Assembly: GCA_937978655.1 (NCBI GenBank)
Contig: CALJUX010000034.1
Coordinates: 62,001-126,000, forward strand
From: an uncultured Chromatiaceae bacterium
Lineage (GTDB): Bacteria > Pseudomonadota > Gammaproteobacteria > Enterobacterales > Alteromonadaceae
DNA: 64,000 nt
Direction of reading: 5' to 3'
The position numbers and the translations under genes are program-made. Shown piece after piece: positions 8,140 through 17,908 of the stretch. How positions within the stretch are numbered: the first letter of the stretch is position 1; each line of letters starts with the position of its first letter. The notes below the pieces were generated by a model, which worked only from the letters and a program-made list of their open reading frames with translations, did no database searches and was not told the origin of the DNA.

Positions 8140-10794
8140 ATGAACGACAACATTCAATTTCCGATCAATCAGGCGGAAAAAGCCAAACAGGACAAAAAGG
8201 AATTTCTGCTGCCGCTGGCCGTGTACCGCGACATCGTGTCGTATTTAAAAGACAGCCGGGCCAGGCTGCAATTTCTGCACAGTCAGAAAAAGCTCGATGA
8301 TCTGGATAACTGCCGGGTACATGATTCGATAGTGCTGGATGGTGGCCGGGGCACCGGCAAAAGCTCGGTGCTGGTCAATCTGGCCACTTATCTGGAACAG
8401 TATCCGGACAAAGATCTGAAGAAAGATCAGCTGCTGATCCTCAAACCTGTTGATCCGACCCTGATAGATAAACAGGAAGATTTGCTGCTGAACATTATTG
8501 TCGCCGCCATTATCCGCGATGAACAGGTGCAAAAAGCGCTGAATCAGCAACAAAACAACTACACCGAATGGTTTTACCAGAAGCTGGAAGAATTAGGGCA
8601 GGCACTGGAAGGCGTGCATACCACAGAGCAAAAATTTGGCCTGGACCGGCTCTGTTCGTATTTGGGTAATCATGGCCTGACCAAGCGGGTGCACGAGTTA
8701 TTTGCCGCCACGGTTGCATTAACCGGCACCGAATTTATTGTGCTGCCGATTGATGACGTTGACACCTCACTGGAATTTGCCTTTGAAAACATGGAAGTGG
8801 TGCGTAAGTATCTGGCGAGCCCTTATGTAGTGCCAATCATCAGCGGCGATTTGACGCTGTACAACGATGTCACCTGGAAGGCGTTTTATCACCGGCTGAC
8901 CAAAGGTAATAAAACCTATGATTTGCCCGATGAGAAACTCAAAGCCCAGGAGCTGAGTCAGGAGTATTTCCGCAAAATTTTGCCCTACCCACGCCGTATT
9001 AAAATGCCCAGAGTCGAGCAGTATTTTAATGACTCGATTCTGCTGACCGATGAACACAACACCCCACTGCTGAGCACCCGACAGTTTACCGGCTGGGTCA
9101 ACGCGCTGGTGAAAGGCCGCAGCAATGGCAACGCCGGCACCGTGCTGCGCAACCGGATCCGCTCCGTACGGGTGATGGCGCAGCTGATTAACCACTGTAA
9201 ACACTTGCTGCTGCACACCGAACTGGCGCAAGGCATGCCGCTGCGTTGCATGGCAAAAGATCTGTATGAATTTGACCTGCGCAAACAAATCATCAGTGGC
9301 GCCATTGATAAACAAACTGTTCTGAACTGGATTGATCTGCTGGGCGATTTTTATAAGTTCGAGCTGAAACATCACAACCTGCGCTTGTCACTGGACGCCA
9401 CCTTATACCTGCACCGCCCCAATATCGAACCCGGCAGCGGCCGGGTGAAACTGCTCGACCATTTGTTTTTCCGGCCACAGGACCGCTTTATCTATGGCGA
9501 TAACGATTTTCACTGGTCGATAGAAACCCACTGGCAAACCGAATTAAAAGGCTTATACCCGAAACAGGCGCTGGAGCACTTACCAGTCCGGCTGCCACTG
9601 GCACATGCAGTGCCGGATATCGGCCAGCCGGTGCCGCAGATCAGGCGTGCCATCAGTCAGCTGCCCCACATGCTGGCCGGCGGCGATATGTCGCCTGAGG
9701 CGAGCGAAGCAGTCTGCCGCCATATCGCATTTATCGGCGAACTGATGACAATGAAGTCTTATTACAATGAACTCAAACAATGTGAGCTGGCGTTTGGCGG
9801 CCGCATGTTTGAACTGATGGTCAGCAGCATTTTTCTTGAGGTCCAGGGCAAAAACATCAGCCATATCATCGCTGGCACGCCAGTGTATTCGGTACAAAAC
9901 CTGTCATCCGGCCGCGATCTGGATACCGCCAATGACGTTATTTCCGGTGAATTTGCCGAAGCAAACCAGAGTTTTTTTGCCGATCCGGCCACCATCACCG
10001 GCAGTTGCGAACAGATGGCTGCCGACATCCGCATCTGGCAAAACGAATATAATATCAACAAGTTATATGTCGACAGCTGGTTTATTTATTGTGTACAGAA
10101 GAAGTTCTTCGAAGATCTGTACGCCTACAACAGCCAGAATCAGGCGTCGCGGGAACTGGGTGGCCTGCATAAAGATGATTTCAGCCGCGTTCATCATCTG
10201 ATGAGTTTTACTTACCGCTGTGCTCTGACGCTGATCGCCGCCTGCGGTCTGTTTGAAAAAGGCCCGTTATTTCATATTGAAACGCCGGCCAGTGAAAAAA
10301 CCACAGTGCTGGATGTCAGCCGCGGCCTGCAGCACACCGATGTGTTTAATTTTAATATCCGGCCGCTGCTGGGACAACCAGCCAGTATCACCGACGCGCT
10401 TTACCATCACCCGCTGCTGGCGCAATTACGAACACTGCTCGAGGCATTGGATTCCTGCACGGCGGCGACGCCGGCGCCCGTCAGACCAACCGATCAGTTC
10501 GCGGCACTGGTGCTGAAAGAGCTGGCACTGGAGAACTTTATCGGCGTTGAACAACACGAATCGACACTAAAAGCATTGCCCGGCATTTTCGCCAGGCTGC
10601 TGGTCGCCCAGCCCGGCGCGTTGCACGAGCTGGTCAAGGTGTTCAGCCTGCAACCGCCCGCACAGATCAACCGGCGTAGCAGCAAAGACAAACAACTGGC
10701 GTGGCTGCTGCACTGGCTGAGACAAAATAAACCGGAACTGGCGGAGTTATTAATGGCGCTGCTACAAAAAGTCAGTGCAGGCCCGGCAGCATGA
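8140..10794 (+). CDS. rdrA: RADAR anti-phage system ATPase RdrA
   Basis: An 884-residue P-loop ATPase. The Walker A motif GGRGTGKS is at residues 68-75 and a Walker B strand ending in a double aspartate (FIVLPIDDVD) at about 199-208. A large helical C-terminal part follows. Length, motif placement and the immediately following adenosine-deaminase gene match RdrA of the RADAR phage-defence system. In characterised systems RdrA forms a ring that docks onto RdrB and is needed for defence. The ATG at 8140 is chosen for its AAGGA site eight bases upstream; the frame stays open to 8053. The stop overlaps the rdrB start by four bases (ATGA), so translation is coupled. Both genes appear intact. Confidence 0.88.
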   Translation: MNDNIQFPINQAEKAKQDKKEFLLPLAVYRDIVSYLKDSRARLQFLHSQKKLDDLDNCRVHDSIVLDGGRGTGKSSVLVNLATYLEQYPDKDLKKDQLLILKPVDPTLIDKQEDLLLNIIVAAIIRDEQVQKALNQQQNNYTEWFYQKLEELGQALEGVHTTEQKFGLDRLCSYLGNHGLTKRVHELFAATVALTGTEFIVLPIDDVDTSLEFAFENMEVVRKYLASPYVVPIISGDLTLYNDVTWKAFYHRLTKGNKTYDLPDEKLKAQELSQEYFRKILPYPRRIKMPRVEQYFNDSILLTDEHNTPLLSTRQFTGWVNALVKGRSNGNAGTVLRNRIRSVRVMAQLINHCKHLLLHTELAQGMPLRCMAKDLYEFDLRKQIISGAIDKQTVLNWIDLLGDFYKFELKHHNLRLSLDATLYLHRPNIEPGSGRVKLLDHLFFRPQDRFIYGDNDFHWSIETHWQTELKGLYPKQALEHLPVRLPLAHAVPDIGQPVPQIRRAISQLPHMLAGGDMSPEASEAVCRHIAFIGELMTMKSYYNELKQCELAFGGRMFELMVSSIFLEVQGKNISHIIAGTPVYSVQNLSSGRDLDTANDVISGEFAEANQSFFADPATITGSCEQMAADIRIWQNEYNINKLYVDSWFIYCVQKKFFEDLYAYNSQNQASRELGGLHKDDFSRVHHLMSFTYRCALTLIAACGLFEKGPLFHIETPASEKTTVLDVSRGLQHTDVFNFNIRPLLGQPASITDALYHHPLLAQLRTLLEALDSCTAATPAPVRPTDQFAALVLKELALENFIGVEQHESTLKALPGIFARLLVAQPGALHELVKVFSLQPPAQINRRSSKDKQLAWLLHWLRQNKPELAELLMALLQKVSAGPAA

Positions 10795-13505
10795 TCCAAC
10801 ATACCCTGATGGAACTGGCGGTGGCTTTTTGTTTTTCCAGCCACGAAATGCTCGGTTTGCTGATGACCGAACAGCAACAGCGGCAATCCCGGCCTACCCC
10901 GCCCAAAACTATCAATGCCCGCTGTCGTGCGGCACTGCAGCAAGGGCTGGATCGCGATTACCCGCGCCGGTTCCGCCCCACAGATCTGGCGCTGGCGTAT
11001 CAGACGATCTGGCCGGACAGCATGTTTATGAACAACAATATGCCGTTGTTATCGATGATGTTTGACCGGCTGATGTGGATAGACGGCGACCTGATGCAGT
11101 ATCAACAGCAAAAAGTCACCGAATATGTACGGATGGCCACCCGGATTGATCCGGCACTGATCGCCAGCTGGATGCTGGCGCAGCGTTTATGGCGCCGGCC
11201 AGCCTCATGCGACGACCCGGCAGCGCCAATCCGCCCGCTGATGCTGCAGTGCAGCGATTTGCGCCGGATAGTGCAGGTGCAGCAACCGATGTTCAGCCCG
11301 CTGCCGGCGCAAGACCGGCCGGTGGCAGAAAACCATGCTCACCTTGGCGGCTCACACGATGAAGGCATGGCAATGATGGCGCTGCTCCTCAGCCCGGCAT
11401 TGTCCGCCATAGCGCCGGATAACGCCGATCTGCAGCTGGCACAGGCGCTGGCGATTGGCCTGATCAGGCTCGGCCCCGCCGCTGCCGACGCGGGCCAACA
11501 CGCCACCACATCATATGGCGCACTGCACGAATTGTTATCCGCAGTGTTTCACCACAACACCAGATCAGAGCGGGCGCAAGCCGCTTATCAGTTACCGTAT
11601 TGGCCGCTGTACCACAACGAATCGCAGCAGAGCACACAAATCTCGGCGCGCTGGCTGCGGCGCGAGCTGGCCCTGAGCATCAGCGACGGCGACTTCGGCA
11701 CCGCCTGGTTCTGGTTTCTGCTGTTGCTGTGGTATCTGTATATTCAGGTTGATGACGCTTATATCCGCCGCAGTATTTATTTTGTGCTGACCAGTCTGAT
11801 GACGCATCGCCGCAAGCTGATCATGGATGGCACCGGACTGGCAAACTTTGTGCGGTTTTATGACGAGTCCAGCCGCTTTGCTGCCAGTGCCGATCAACGC
11901 GAATTTAATGCCTTACGCCGGCTGTTACAAAGTCCGGCAGATTTTGCCGAACTGAAAGTGGTCCGGCACAAGTTCACGCCACAGCATGTGCAGCAGCTGT
12001 GTCATATTCTGGCGGCCAAAGAGTCGCTGCGGGCCCCTACCGGAGTGCGGCCACTCAGTGACGATGAGGTCCACCGCTTTTGCCGGCAAATGGAACGCTG
12101 GCATTTTTGTGTGCACTTTTTGCGGGATAAAACCCACCAGCACAATGCCTCAGCCATCTGGCTGGAAGCCAAACGGCTGCGTCAGCAGCTGTCCAGCCGC
12201 AGTGGCTGGAATATGCCGGGTCTGACCGGCGCCAGCTGGCTGACCGGCAGCAGCGGTTACGCGGCGGCGTTGACGCCTTCCCGTTGGGTCCGTGGCCTGG
12301 ATATTGCCGGCGATGAGAATCTCAATAATGTGGAAATTTATGCGCCGGCGATCCGCTGGTTACGCGACGGCCTGCAAGCCAGTCCGGTGCCGGCGCCGGC
12401 TACGCCGGGCTTCCACCTCAGTATCCATGCCGGTGAAGATTATGCACATCCGCTCAGCGGCATGCGCCATATCGACGAAGTAGTGCAATTTTGTGAAATG
12501 CGCAGCGGCGACCGGCTCGGTCACGCCCTGGCACTGGGTATTGAGCCGGCTGACTGGTGCGAGCGCCACGGCGAAATTGTCATTCCGGCCGATGAACATT
12601 TTGACAACCTGGTCTGGGCCTGGCACTACGCCACGCTACTCAGTGCCCGGCTGCCGCTGGCCAGCCAGGTGGTGCCTATTCTGCAACGACGGGTGTTGCG
12701 GCTGTATAAACATATCAGCTGGCTGACCACGCCGGACACAGCCAGCGCCGGGCTGGCTGACCTTTATGCCGCCTGGCGGCTACGACGCAACTGCTACGTC
12801 CGGCTGCAGGAGTACGAAAGCAGCCATTTGCATACCTCTGTCAGCCACTGCGCACTGCCTGATCTGCATTTGCTGACAACCAGCCACGCACCCGAAGTAA
12901 AAATCTACCGGCAGCGCTGGCAACAGCAACGCTGCCAGCCGCTGTTCCGCCAGCAAGGCCCAACGACCGCCAAACCTCTGCAGATCCGGCTGAAATATCT
13001 GGACGAGCGCGACCACGATCAGCAGTGGCAACATGATAAGACTGACCATCTGCAATTACTGGAAGATCACCATACCGCCCTGGAATTCGAGTTCTTTGCC
13101 GCCTTGCAGGACTATCTGCTGGATGAATATGAACAGCTGGGGCTGATTATCGAAGCCAATCCAACCTGCAATATTTCGATTTCCCGGCTGGATGATTATC
13201 GTTTTCACCCGATTTTCCGCTGGTATCCACCGGATCTGCAGTTGCTGAGTCCCGGAGAAAAATACAACAGATTTGGCCTGCGCCGTGGCCCGGTGAAAGT
13301 CTGCGTCAATACTGACGATGCCGGCATTATGCCAACCACATTGCGCACTGAATTTGCTTTGTTATGTGACGCCGCCGTCCGTCAGGGTTTTGGCCGGACC
13401 CAGTCCGAAGATTGGGTTGAACGGCTGCGTCAGCTGGGGCTGCACGAATTTCAGCGCAACCACCAGCAGGTGTGGGTCGACCCGAAGTACCGGCGGATCA
13501 TTTGA
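10791..13505 (+). CDS. rdrB: RADAR anti-phage system divergent adenosine deaminase RdrB
   Basis: A 904-residue protein of the metal-dependent adenosine/AMP deaminase superfamily, far larger than metabolic adenosine deaminases (about 330-350). All catalytic motifs are visible: HAHLGGS (182-188, zinc ligands), HAGE (546-549, catalytic Glu), RLGH (575-578) and NTDD (840-843, zinc/base-contact Asp). The long insertions between them match RdrB, which assembles into large shells. Published work on RADAR reports adenosine-to-inosine conversion of RNA and/or free (d)ATP upon infection, halting phage growth. It is translationally coupled to rdrA through ATGA. Its last eight bases overlap the end of the convergent minus-strand gene. 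Confidence 0.9.
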   Translation: MIQHTLMELAVAFCFSSHEMLGLLMTEQQQRQSRPTPPKTINARCRAALQQGLDRDYPRRFRPTDLALAYQTIWPDSMFMNNNMPLLSMMFDRLMWIDGDLMQYQQQKVTEYVRMATRIDPALIASWMLAQRLWRRPASCDDPAAPIRPLMLQCSDLRRIVQVQQPMFSPLPAQDRPVAENHAHLGGSHDEGMAMMALLLSPALSAIAPDNADLQLAQALAIGLIRLGPAAADAGQHATTSYGALHELLSAVFHHNTRSERAQAAYQLPYWPLYHNESQQSTQISARWLRRELALSISDGDFGTAWFWFLLLLWYLYIQVDDAYIRRSIYFVLTSLMTHRRKLIMDGTGLANFVRFYDESSRFAASADQREFNALRRLLQSPADFAELKVVRHKFTPQHVQQLCHILAAKESLRAPTGVRPLSDDEVHRFCRQMERWHFCVHFLRDKTHQHNASAIWLEAKRLRQQLSSRSGWNMPGLTGASWLTGSSGYAAALTPSRWVRGLDIAGDENLNNVEIYAPAIRWLRDGLQASPVPAPATPGFHLSIHAGEDYAHPLSGMRHIDEVVQFCEMRSGDRLGHALALGIEPADWCERHGEIVIPADEHFDNLVWAWHYATLLSARLPLASQVVPILQRRVLRLYKHISWLTTPDTASAGLADLYAAWRLRRNCYVRLQEYESSHLHTSVSHCALPDLHLLTTSHAPEVKIYRQRWQQQRCQPLFRQQGPTTAKPLQIRLKYLDERDHDQQWQHDKTDHLQLLEDHHTALEFEFFAALQDYLLDEYEQLGLIIEANPTCNISISRLDDYRFHPIFRWYPPDLQLLSPGEKYNRFGLRRGPVKVCVNTDDAGIMPTTLRTEFALLCDAAVRQGFGRTQSEDWVERLRQLGLHEFQRNHQQVWVDPKYRRII

Positions 13506-14535
13506 TTTTGTCGGTCCACCGGCTGAATTGCCGCTCTTTTTGTTCAAACAGCTTGAGCAAATCGACCGTGATAAACACACCATTGTCACTGCCATGCCGG
13601 GTGAAACCAAAGCTGTAAGCATTGTCGATGTGAAACATCAGCCCCCAGCCTTTGTCTTTCACACCGGCTCTGTCGGTATATGTCGCGATCAACGATGCTC
13701 CACAGGCAAATTTTACCCCCAGATCACAGGCCGCCGTTTTGTCCCACCAGTTAATGCCAATCAGTTCCAGTGCCAGCGATTCCTGCACCTGATCGCCGTC
13801 CAGCGCGGCGGACACATTCTCGACAATCAACGACGGATGCAAGGCAAACAGCTGATATTTTGGCGGGGCATTGAGCCGGGTTTGATACTCATCGGCATAA
13901 CGCACCTGATATGACCAGGCGGAAACCCCAACATCCAACCAGGTCTGCGAGCGCGACTCAGTCAGAAAACGCTGCCACTGACTGTCCAGCAAATCAACTT
14001 TGGCAATCACCGCGTCAATCAGCCAGTTGCGGCTGATGTGCTCGACCTGATTCAGCGCCGCCGCCAATGCCTTTAATTTGCCAAGACATTGCGTGGTGGC
14101 ACAGTCCTCCAGCCGCTCAGTGTCGCTGATCTGCACATTTTTTGGGTCATTGGCGGTGCCCACCGCAATCAGCAGCATGCGTTTGCCGTCACGGGTTTTG
14201 TCGCAACGGGCAGAAACCGGCTGCACCGCAAACCGCGTGCCATCGGCGGTTTTCATCAACTGCGGCTGCAACATGGTCGCTTGCAGTTCCTGGCGAAATT
14301 CCGGCAGATATTCAGCCGTTTCCTCGGTCGCAATCCGGTACACAGGGGCGGTCAGTGCCTGATAGTCCGCCACGGACATCCCAGCTGCTTTGCGATCGGC
14401 AATGACGGCGGCCACTTCTGCAGCGGCCTGACTGGTGCGCGGAAAAGCACCGGCGGCAGGCTCTGTCACGCATAACTCGGCCGCCAATAGCGACCACTGC
14501 CATAACAACAAGCCAATAAACCAACCTGCTTTCAT
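13498..14535 (-). CDS. Periplasmic protein of unknown function, partner of an alpha/beta hydrolase
   Basis: A 345-residue protein with a clear signal peptide (hydrophobic residues 5-17, cleavage near LLAAE). The mature part has several cysteines (for example CATTQC) that could form disulfides, and no family I recognise. It is translationally coupled to the alpha/beta hydrolase upstream: the hydrolase stop and this start share ATGA at 14532-14535. The pair is therefore an operon of a soluble hydrolase followed by an exported protein. That arrangement resembles lipase effector/periplasmic immunity pairs, but this protein is large for an immunity protein and no secretion genes are nearby. Its 3' end overlaps rdrB by eight bases. 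Confidence 0.65.
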   Translation of the reverse strand: MKAGWFIGLLLWQWSLLAAELCVTEPAAGAFPRTSQAAAEVAAVIADRKAAGMSVADYQALTAPVYRIATEETAEYLPEFRQELQATMLQPQLMKTADGTRFAVQPVSARCDKTRDGKRMLLIAVGTANDPKNVQISDTERLEDCATTQCLGKLKALAAALNQVEHISRNWLIDAVIAKVDLLDSQWQRFLTESRSQTWLDVGVSAWSYQVRYADEYQTRLNAPPKYQLFALHPSLIVENVSAALDGDQVQESLALELIGINWWDKTAACDLGVKFACGASLIATYTDRAGVKDKGWGLMFHIDNAYSFGFTRHGSDNGVFITVDLLKLFEQKERQFSRWTDKIK

Positions 14536-15680
14536 ACTGCACCTCCGGCTTTGGGGCCTAACAGGTCAAAGGTGCCGACGGTGCTGCGCAGCGTATCCAT
14601 TAACTGATTGGCTTTTGTCAGCACATCAGCAAAGCCCATCTTGTTGTACAAATCATAATCGCCGCTGGCGCTGGCATTGTTACCGATGATGAGGCCCGCA
14701 GCGCGGCTGTGCTGCACCAGCGCGTCCAGCTGGCCCTGCACCGAGGCGCTGGTCAATGCCTGCCTCGCGGCCGCCAGTTCCTCCGCCTTTGGAACAAAGG
14801 CACCTTCAAACCACAGCTCAAATAACGGCAGGTAGACCTCGGGATCTGACAGATAGTGTTCCAGCGCATGCACATTCTGTTGTCGAACGGCTTTGAGGGT
14901 ACAGCGGCTCAGATTCTGCCGGGTCGCGGATTGCCAGGCGGCGGGAATGTCAAACCGCTGATACAGCGTAAATGGGTCCAGCACGTGACGGGCATTGAGG
15001 AAATGATCACAAATACCCTGTGATGTCGGTTGCAGCGGGCTGTGGTAGGGGTCCATGCCGCCCGGCACCAGTCGCGACACATTCGCCAGCATCGCGACGG
15101 ATGCGATCGGAAACAAACCCGCCGCTAACTGTTCGCCGGACAATACCTGCACCTGATTAGCGCCAGGCCCCGGCTGATATAATTTGCTCAGCGTGTCATG
15201 TAACACCGCAGTGCCAAGCGAATGTGCGACAAAATGCAGGCGCTGCCCGTTGTCGTTGGCTTGTCTGATCAGCGGCCCGATTTGCTTTGCCAGCCGCACC
15301 TGTGCCATCTGACCAAAATGCGTCAGATACAAAATGACATCCAGCAGATGGGTATATAAAAAACTGTTGCCGGCAAGGCCGGTGCCAATCTGCGTGATAA
15401 AACCACTGATCTGCGACAGCGCGCTGGCAGGCAAGCCTGCGCCGATAGCACTTAGCCGCTGCGCCAGGCTTTGTGAAGTATCTGCCAGCTGAGCGCGCAC
15501 CTGCTGCCAGACGTCGTCGTACACCACGGTATGTAATTCGATGCGGTTGAGTAAAGATTGTTGTTGAAACCAGTTGAACTGCTGACACACCGGATCTAAG
15601 CCGGCCTGAAAACTGGCTTTGACTGTGGCATGGGTATGTTGTCCCATGCCGTGCACCACAATAACTATTGGTTTTGGCAT
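14532..15680 (-). CDS. Alpha/beta hydrolase (lipase-like) without signal peptide
   Basis: A 382-residue alpha/beta hydrolase. It has an N-terminal strand followed by the oxyanion-loop motif HGMGQH (about residues 9-14) and a nucleophile elbow AHSLGT with the catalytic serine. There is no export signal, so it is cytosolic unless delivered by a dedicated system. The substrate is unknown; the HGMGQH start is common in bacterial lipases and esterases. The ATG at 15680 follows a near-perfect AAGGAGG site, whereas the open frame upstream (to 15836) has none. It is the first gene of a coupled pair with the periplasmic protein downstream and runs convergent to the RADAR operon. Confidence 0.72.
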   Translation of the reverse strand: MPKPIVIVVHGMGQHTHATVKASFQAGLDPVCQQFNWFQQQSLLNRIELHTVVYDDVWQQVRAQLADTSQSLAQRLSAIGAGLPASALSQISGFITQIGTGLAGNSFLYTHLLDVILYLTHFGQMAQVRLAKQIGPLIRQANDNGQRLHFVAHSLGTAVLHDTLSKLYQPGPGANQVQVLSGEQLAAGLFPIASVAMLANVSRLVPGGMDPYHSPLQPTSQGICDHFLNARHVLDPFTLYQRFDIPAAWQSATRQNLSRCTLKAVRQQNVHALEHYLSDPEVYLPLFELWFEGAFVPKAEELAAARQALTSASVQGQLDALVQHSRAAGLIIGNNASASGDYDLYNKMGFADVLTKANQLMDTLRSTVGTFDLLGPKAGGAV

Positions 15681-15871
15681 TTCACCCTCCTTAGTTGGCA
15701 TTTTGTTATAGTCACACTTTGTCAATTGAGCAAAATTTAGCCAACCCATCTGCCATCGTCTGTTTTGCCGCCTCCAGCTGCCAGACGCTGCCGCGCTGCG
15801 CTTGCGTAACCCGGCAGGTGCTCTAAGGTTTGTCATACGGCTGTTGTCAGAACCCCGCCGGAGGTGAACCC

Positions 15872-16540
15872 TTGTTGCGTTATGGTCTGCTGTGTTTGCT
15901 GTGGTGTGAAGTGGCGCAGGCCGAGCCGGTGTCGTATTTCTATTCGGACCTGCCGCCTTATGAATTCAGCACCGCCGAGGGTCAGGCCGACGGTATTGGG
16001 ATTGACCATGTCCGCCGGGTGCTGACGGCTGCCGGATTTCAGCCACAATTTCAGCTTTTTTCATTGCAGCGCGGCTTAAATGCCTTACAAAACGGCATTG
16101 ATTTCAGCACTTTAGTTGCGCCGACGCCGGCGCAGCGCCAGCAGTTTCACATCAGCCAGTGGCCGGTATACAGCGTGGAGCTGGGAGTGGTGCGGCTCAG
16201 AACCGGCAAACGGCTGTCGGCGCTGACACAGCTGCAGCATTATCCGTATCTTGCCCTCAGTGACACCCGCTTTTTATATTTGCTGCAACGGCCGGAACTG
16301 GCGGCGTTTGCGGTGAAACGGTATGACATTCCCAGCCTGAACGACGCCTATCGCCTGCTGCTCAGTGGCCGCTACGACTATCTGCTGTGTTATCACGCCA
16401 GCCATCAGGTGCTGAACAATCCGTTGCTGGTGTTTGATACCTTTGAAACCTTGCCGGTCCATCTGGTGCTGTCGCGCCGGCATCCGGATGCGCTGCGGCT
16501 GATGCAGCGGGTCGATGCGGTGCTGACCATTAAACCGTAA
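15872..16540 (+). CDS. Periplasmic solute-binding protein, family 3 (orphan)
   Basis: A 222-residue protein of the amino-acid-type periplasmic binding fold (SBP_bac_3). A short signal peptide ends at AQA, and the mature start reads EPVSYFYSDLPPYEFS, the usual first strand with a Y/PPY/F motif. The best start is the TTG at 15872, seven bases after a GGAGGTGA site; the frame is open further upstream without a ribosome site. There are no ABC permease or ATPase genes nearby, so it may serve signalling, scavenging or a distant transporter. It is divergent from the alpha/beta hydrolase gene. Confidence 0.75.
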   Translation: MLRYGLLCLLWCEVAQAEPVSYFYSDLPPYEFSTAEGQADGIGIDHVRRVLTAAGFQPQFQLFSLQRGLNALQNGIDFSTLVAPTPAQRQQFHISQWPVYSVELGVVRLRTGKRLSALTQLQHYPYLALSDTRFLYLLQRPELAAFAVKRYDIPSLNDAYRLLLSGRYDYLLCYHASHQVLNNPLLVFDTFETLPVHLVLSRRHPDALRLMQRVDAVLTIKP

Positions 16541-16773
16541 CAGCACAGTTCAGCCATCCCGACGCTCAGATAGTTGATGCCGAAACCGGCAAGGCTGGTT
16601 ACAATGCGGGGAAAGTGTACAACGATCTCAACGGCGTTTTTCCGCGTGCGGCCACAGTCACCCGGTCCTGACCGCGTCAGTGGCTGAGCCGGCAGCTGCG
16701 TGTAAAAGCCTCTGTGCATCATTCATCAACAGCCAGCCACGCTGGCATCTCAGTAAGCAGCAGGAACGTAGAA

Positions 16774-17766
16774 ATGGCAGCATTCGGTAGTGTATTTATG
16801 CCAGAAATGGCAATGGCCCAATTTGATGGTAATGCCTGGGGGCCTTCGGCCATAGTCCCGGCCAACAGCATCAGTCTGCATCCGGGCGCGCATGTGCTGC
16901 ATTATGCCAGTACCTGTTTTGAAGGATTAAAAGCATTCCGCCACGAAGACGGCACTATCGCGATTTTCCGCATGGACAAAAATATCGCGCGGATGCTGCA
17001 AAGCTCAGAATTATTATCTTTACCTAAATTTGAACCGGCGTTACTGAGCCAGATGATCATTGACGCCGTGCGTCACTTCGCCGCCGACGTACCAACACCG
17101 CCGGGTTCTATGTATATCCGTCCGACCCATATCGGCACTGAACCGGCCATTGGCAAAGCCGCCACACCAACGTTAACTTCAATGTTGTATGTGTTGTTAT
17201 CACCGGTCGGTGATTATTTTGCCGGTGGCAGCCGTGCGCTGCGTCTGCTGATGGAAGACAACGCCCGCTGCGCGCCGCACATGGGCATGATCAAAAGCGG
17301 TGGCAACTACGCCAGCGCGCTGCAGCCAACGATGCAGGCGAAAGCCAAATATCAGGCCGATCAGGTGCTGTTCTGCCCGCATGGCGATGTGCAGGAAACC
17401 GGCGCCGCCAACTTCCTGTTAATTGATGGCAATGAAATTATCACCAAAGCGCTGGACGCTTCGTTCCTGCACGGCGTGACCCGTGATTCAATCCTGACAC
17501 TGGCGCGTGATTTGGGCATGACAGTGTCTGAGCGCGACCTGACAGTCAATGAACTGCTGGAACGCGCCGCCAAACCTGGTACAGAAGCTGCGTTGTCCGG
17601 TACAGCCGCAGTCCTGGCGCCAGTCGGCACCCTGATCCATCAGGGCAAAGAATACAAAGTCGGCAGCGGCGAACCCGGCCCAACCACAGCCCGGCTGCGT
17701 CAGGCGCTGAACGATATTCAGTGGGGCAAAGCCGAAGACACACACGGCTGGCTGACGAAAATCTAA
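16774..17766 (+). CDS. ilvE: Branched-chain-amino-acid aminotransferase
   Basis: A 330-residue fold-type IV PLP enzyme of the second BCAT class: YASTCFEGLKAFR, YIRPTHIG, the lysine motif GMIKSGGNYASAL and the downstream VQETGAANFL phosphate-binding region are intact. It performs the last step of isoleucine, valine and leucine synthesis. ATG 16774 follows AGGAACG; the upstream in-frame codons lack support. In enteric bacteria ilvE lies inside ilvGMEDA. Here it is a separate gene, 27 kb from the rest of the pathway, with its own terminator. Confidence 0.93.
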   Translation: MAAFGSVFMPEMAMAQFDGNAWGPSAIVPANSISLHPGAHVLHYASTCFEGLKAFRHEDGTIAIFRMDKNIARMLQSSELLSLPKFEPALLSQMIIDAVRHFAADVPTPPGSMYIRPTHIGTEPAIGKAATPTLTSMLYVLLSPVGDYFAGGSRALRLLMEDNARCAPHMGMIKSGGNYASALQPTMQAKAKYQADQVLFCPHGDVQETGAANFLLIDGNEIITKALDASFLHGVTRDSILTLARDLGMTVSERDLTVNELLERAAKPGTEAALSGTAAVLAPVGTLIHQGKEYKVGSGEPGPTTARLRQALNDIQWGKAEDTHGWLTKI

Positions 17767-17793
17767 AGTCATCTGCGCTCAGATGAAACAATC

Positions 17794-17827
17794 ACAAAGC
17801 AGGCCCTACGCCTGCTTTGTTTTTTTC
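17794..17827 (+). terminator. Rho-independent terminator of ilvE
   Basis: A 10-bp stem (ACAAAGCAGG / CCTGCTTTGT; 17794-17803 and 17811-17820) with a 7-base loop is followed by a run of six T. It ends the ilvE transcript and shows that the next gene must start further downstream. Confidence 0.9.
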
Positions 17828-17908
17828 TGCTGCGGCAAATCCTGGCTTGCGGTGCGGCAACGTCTTCGATATGGTAAACAGCCTGTTTACATAAATGGAT
17901 GTTTAGCA

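Noticed and set aside
17783..17908. N-terminal 42 codons of the membrane-protein frame after ilvE
   Set aside because: They lie within and just after the ilvE terminator, so are unlikely to be translated.
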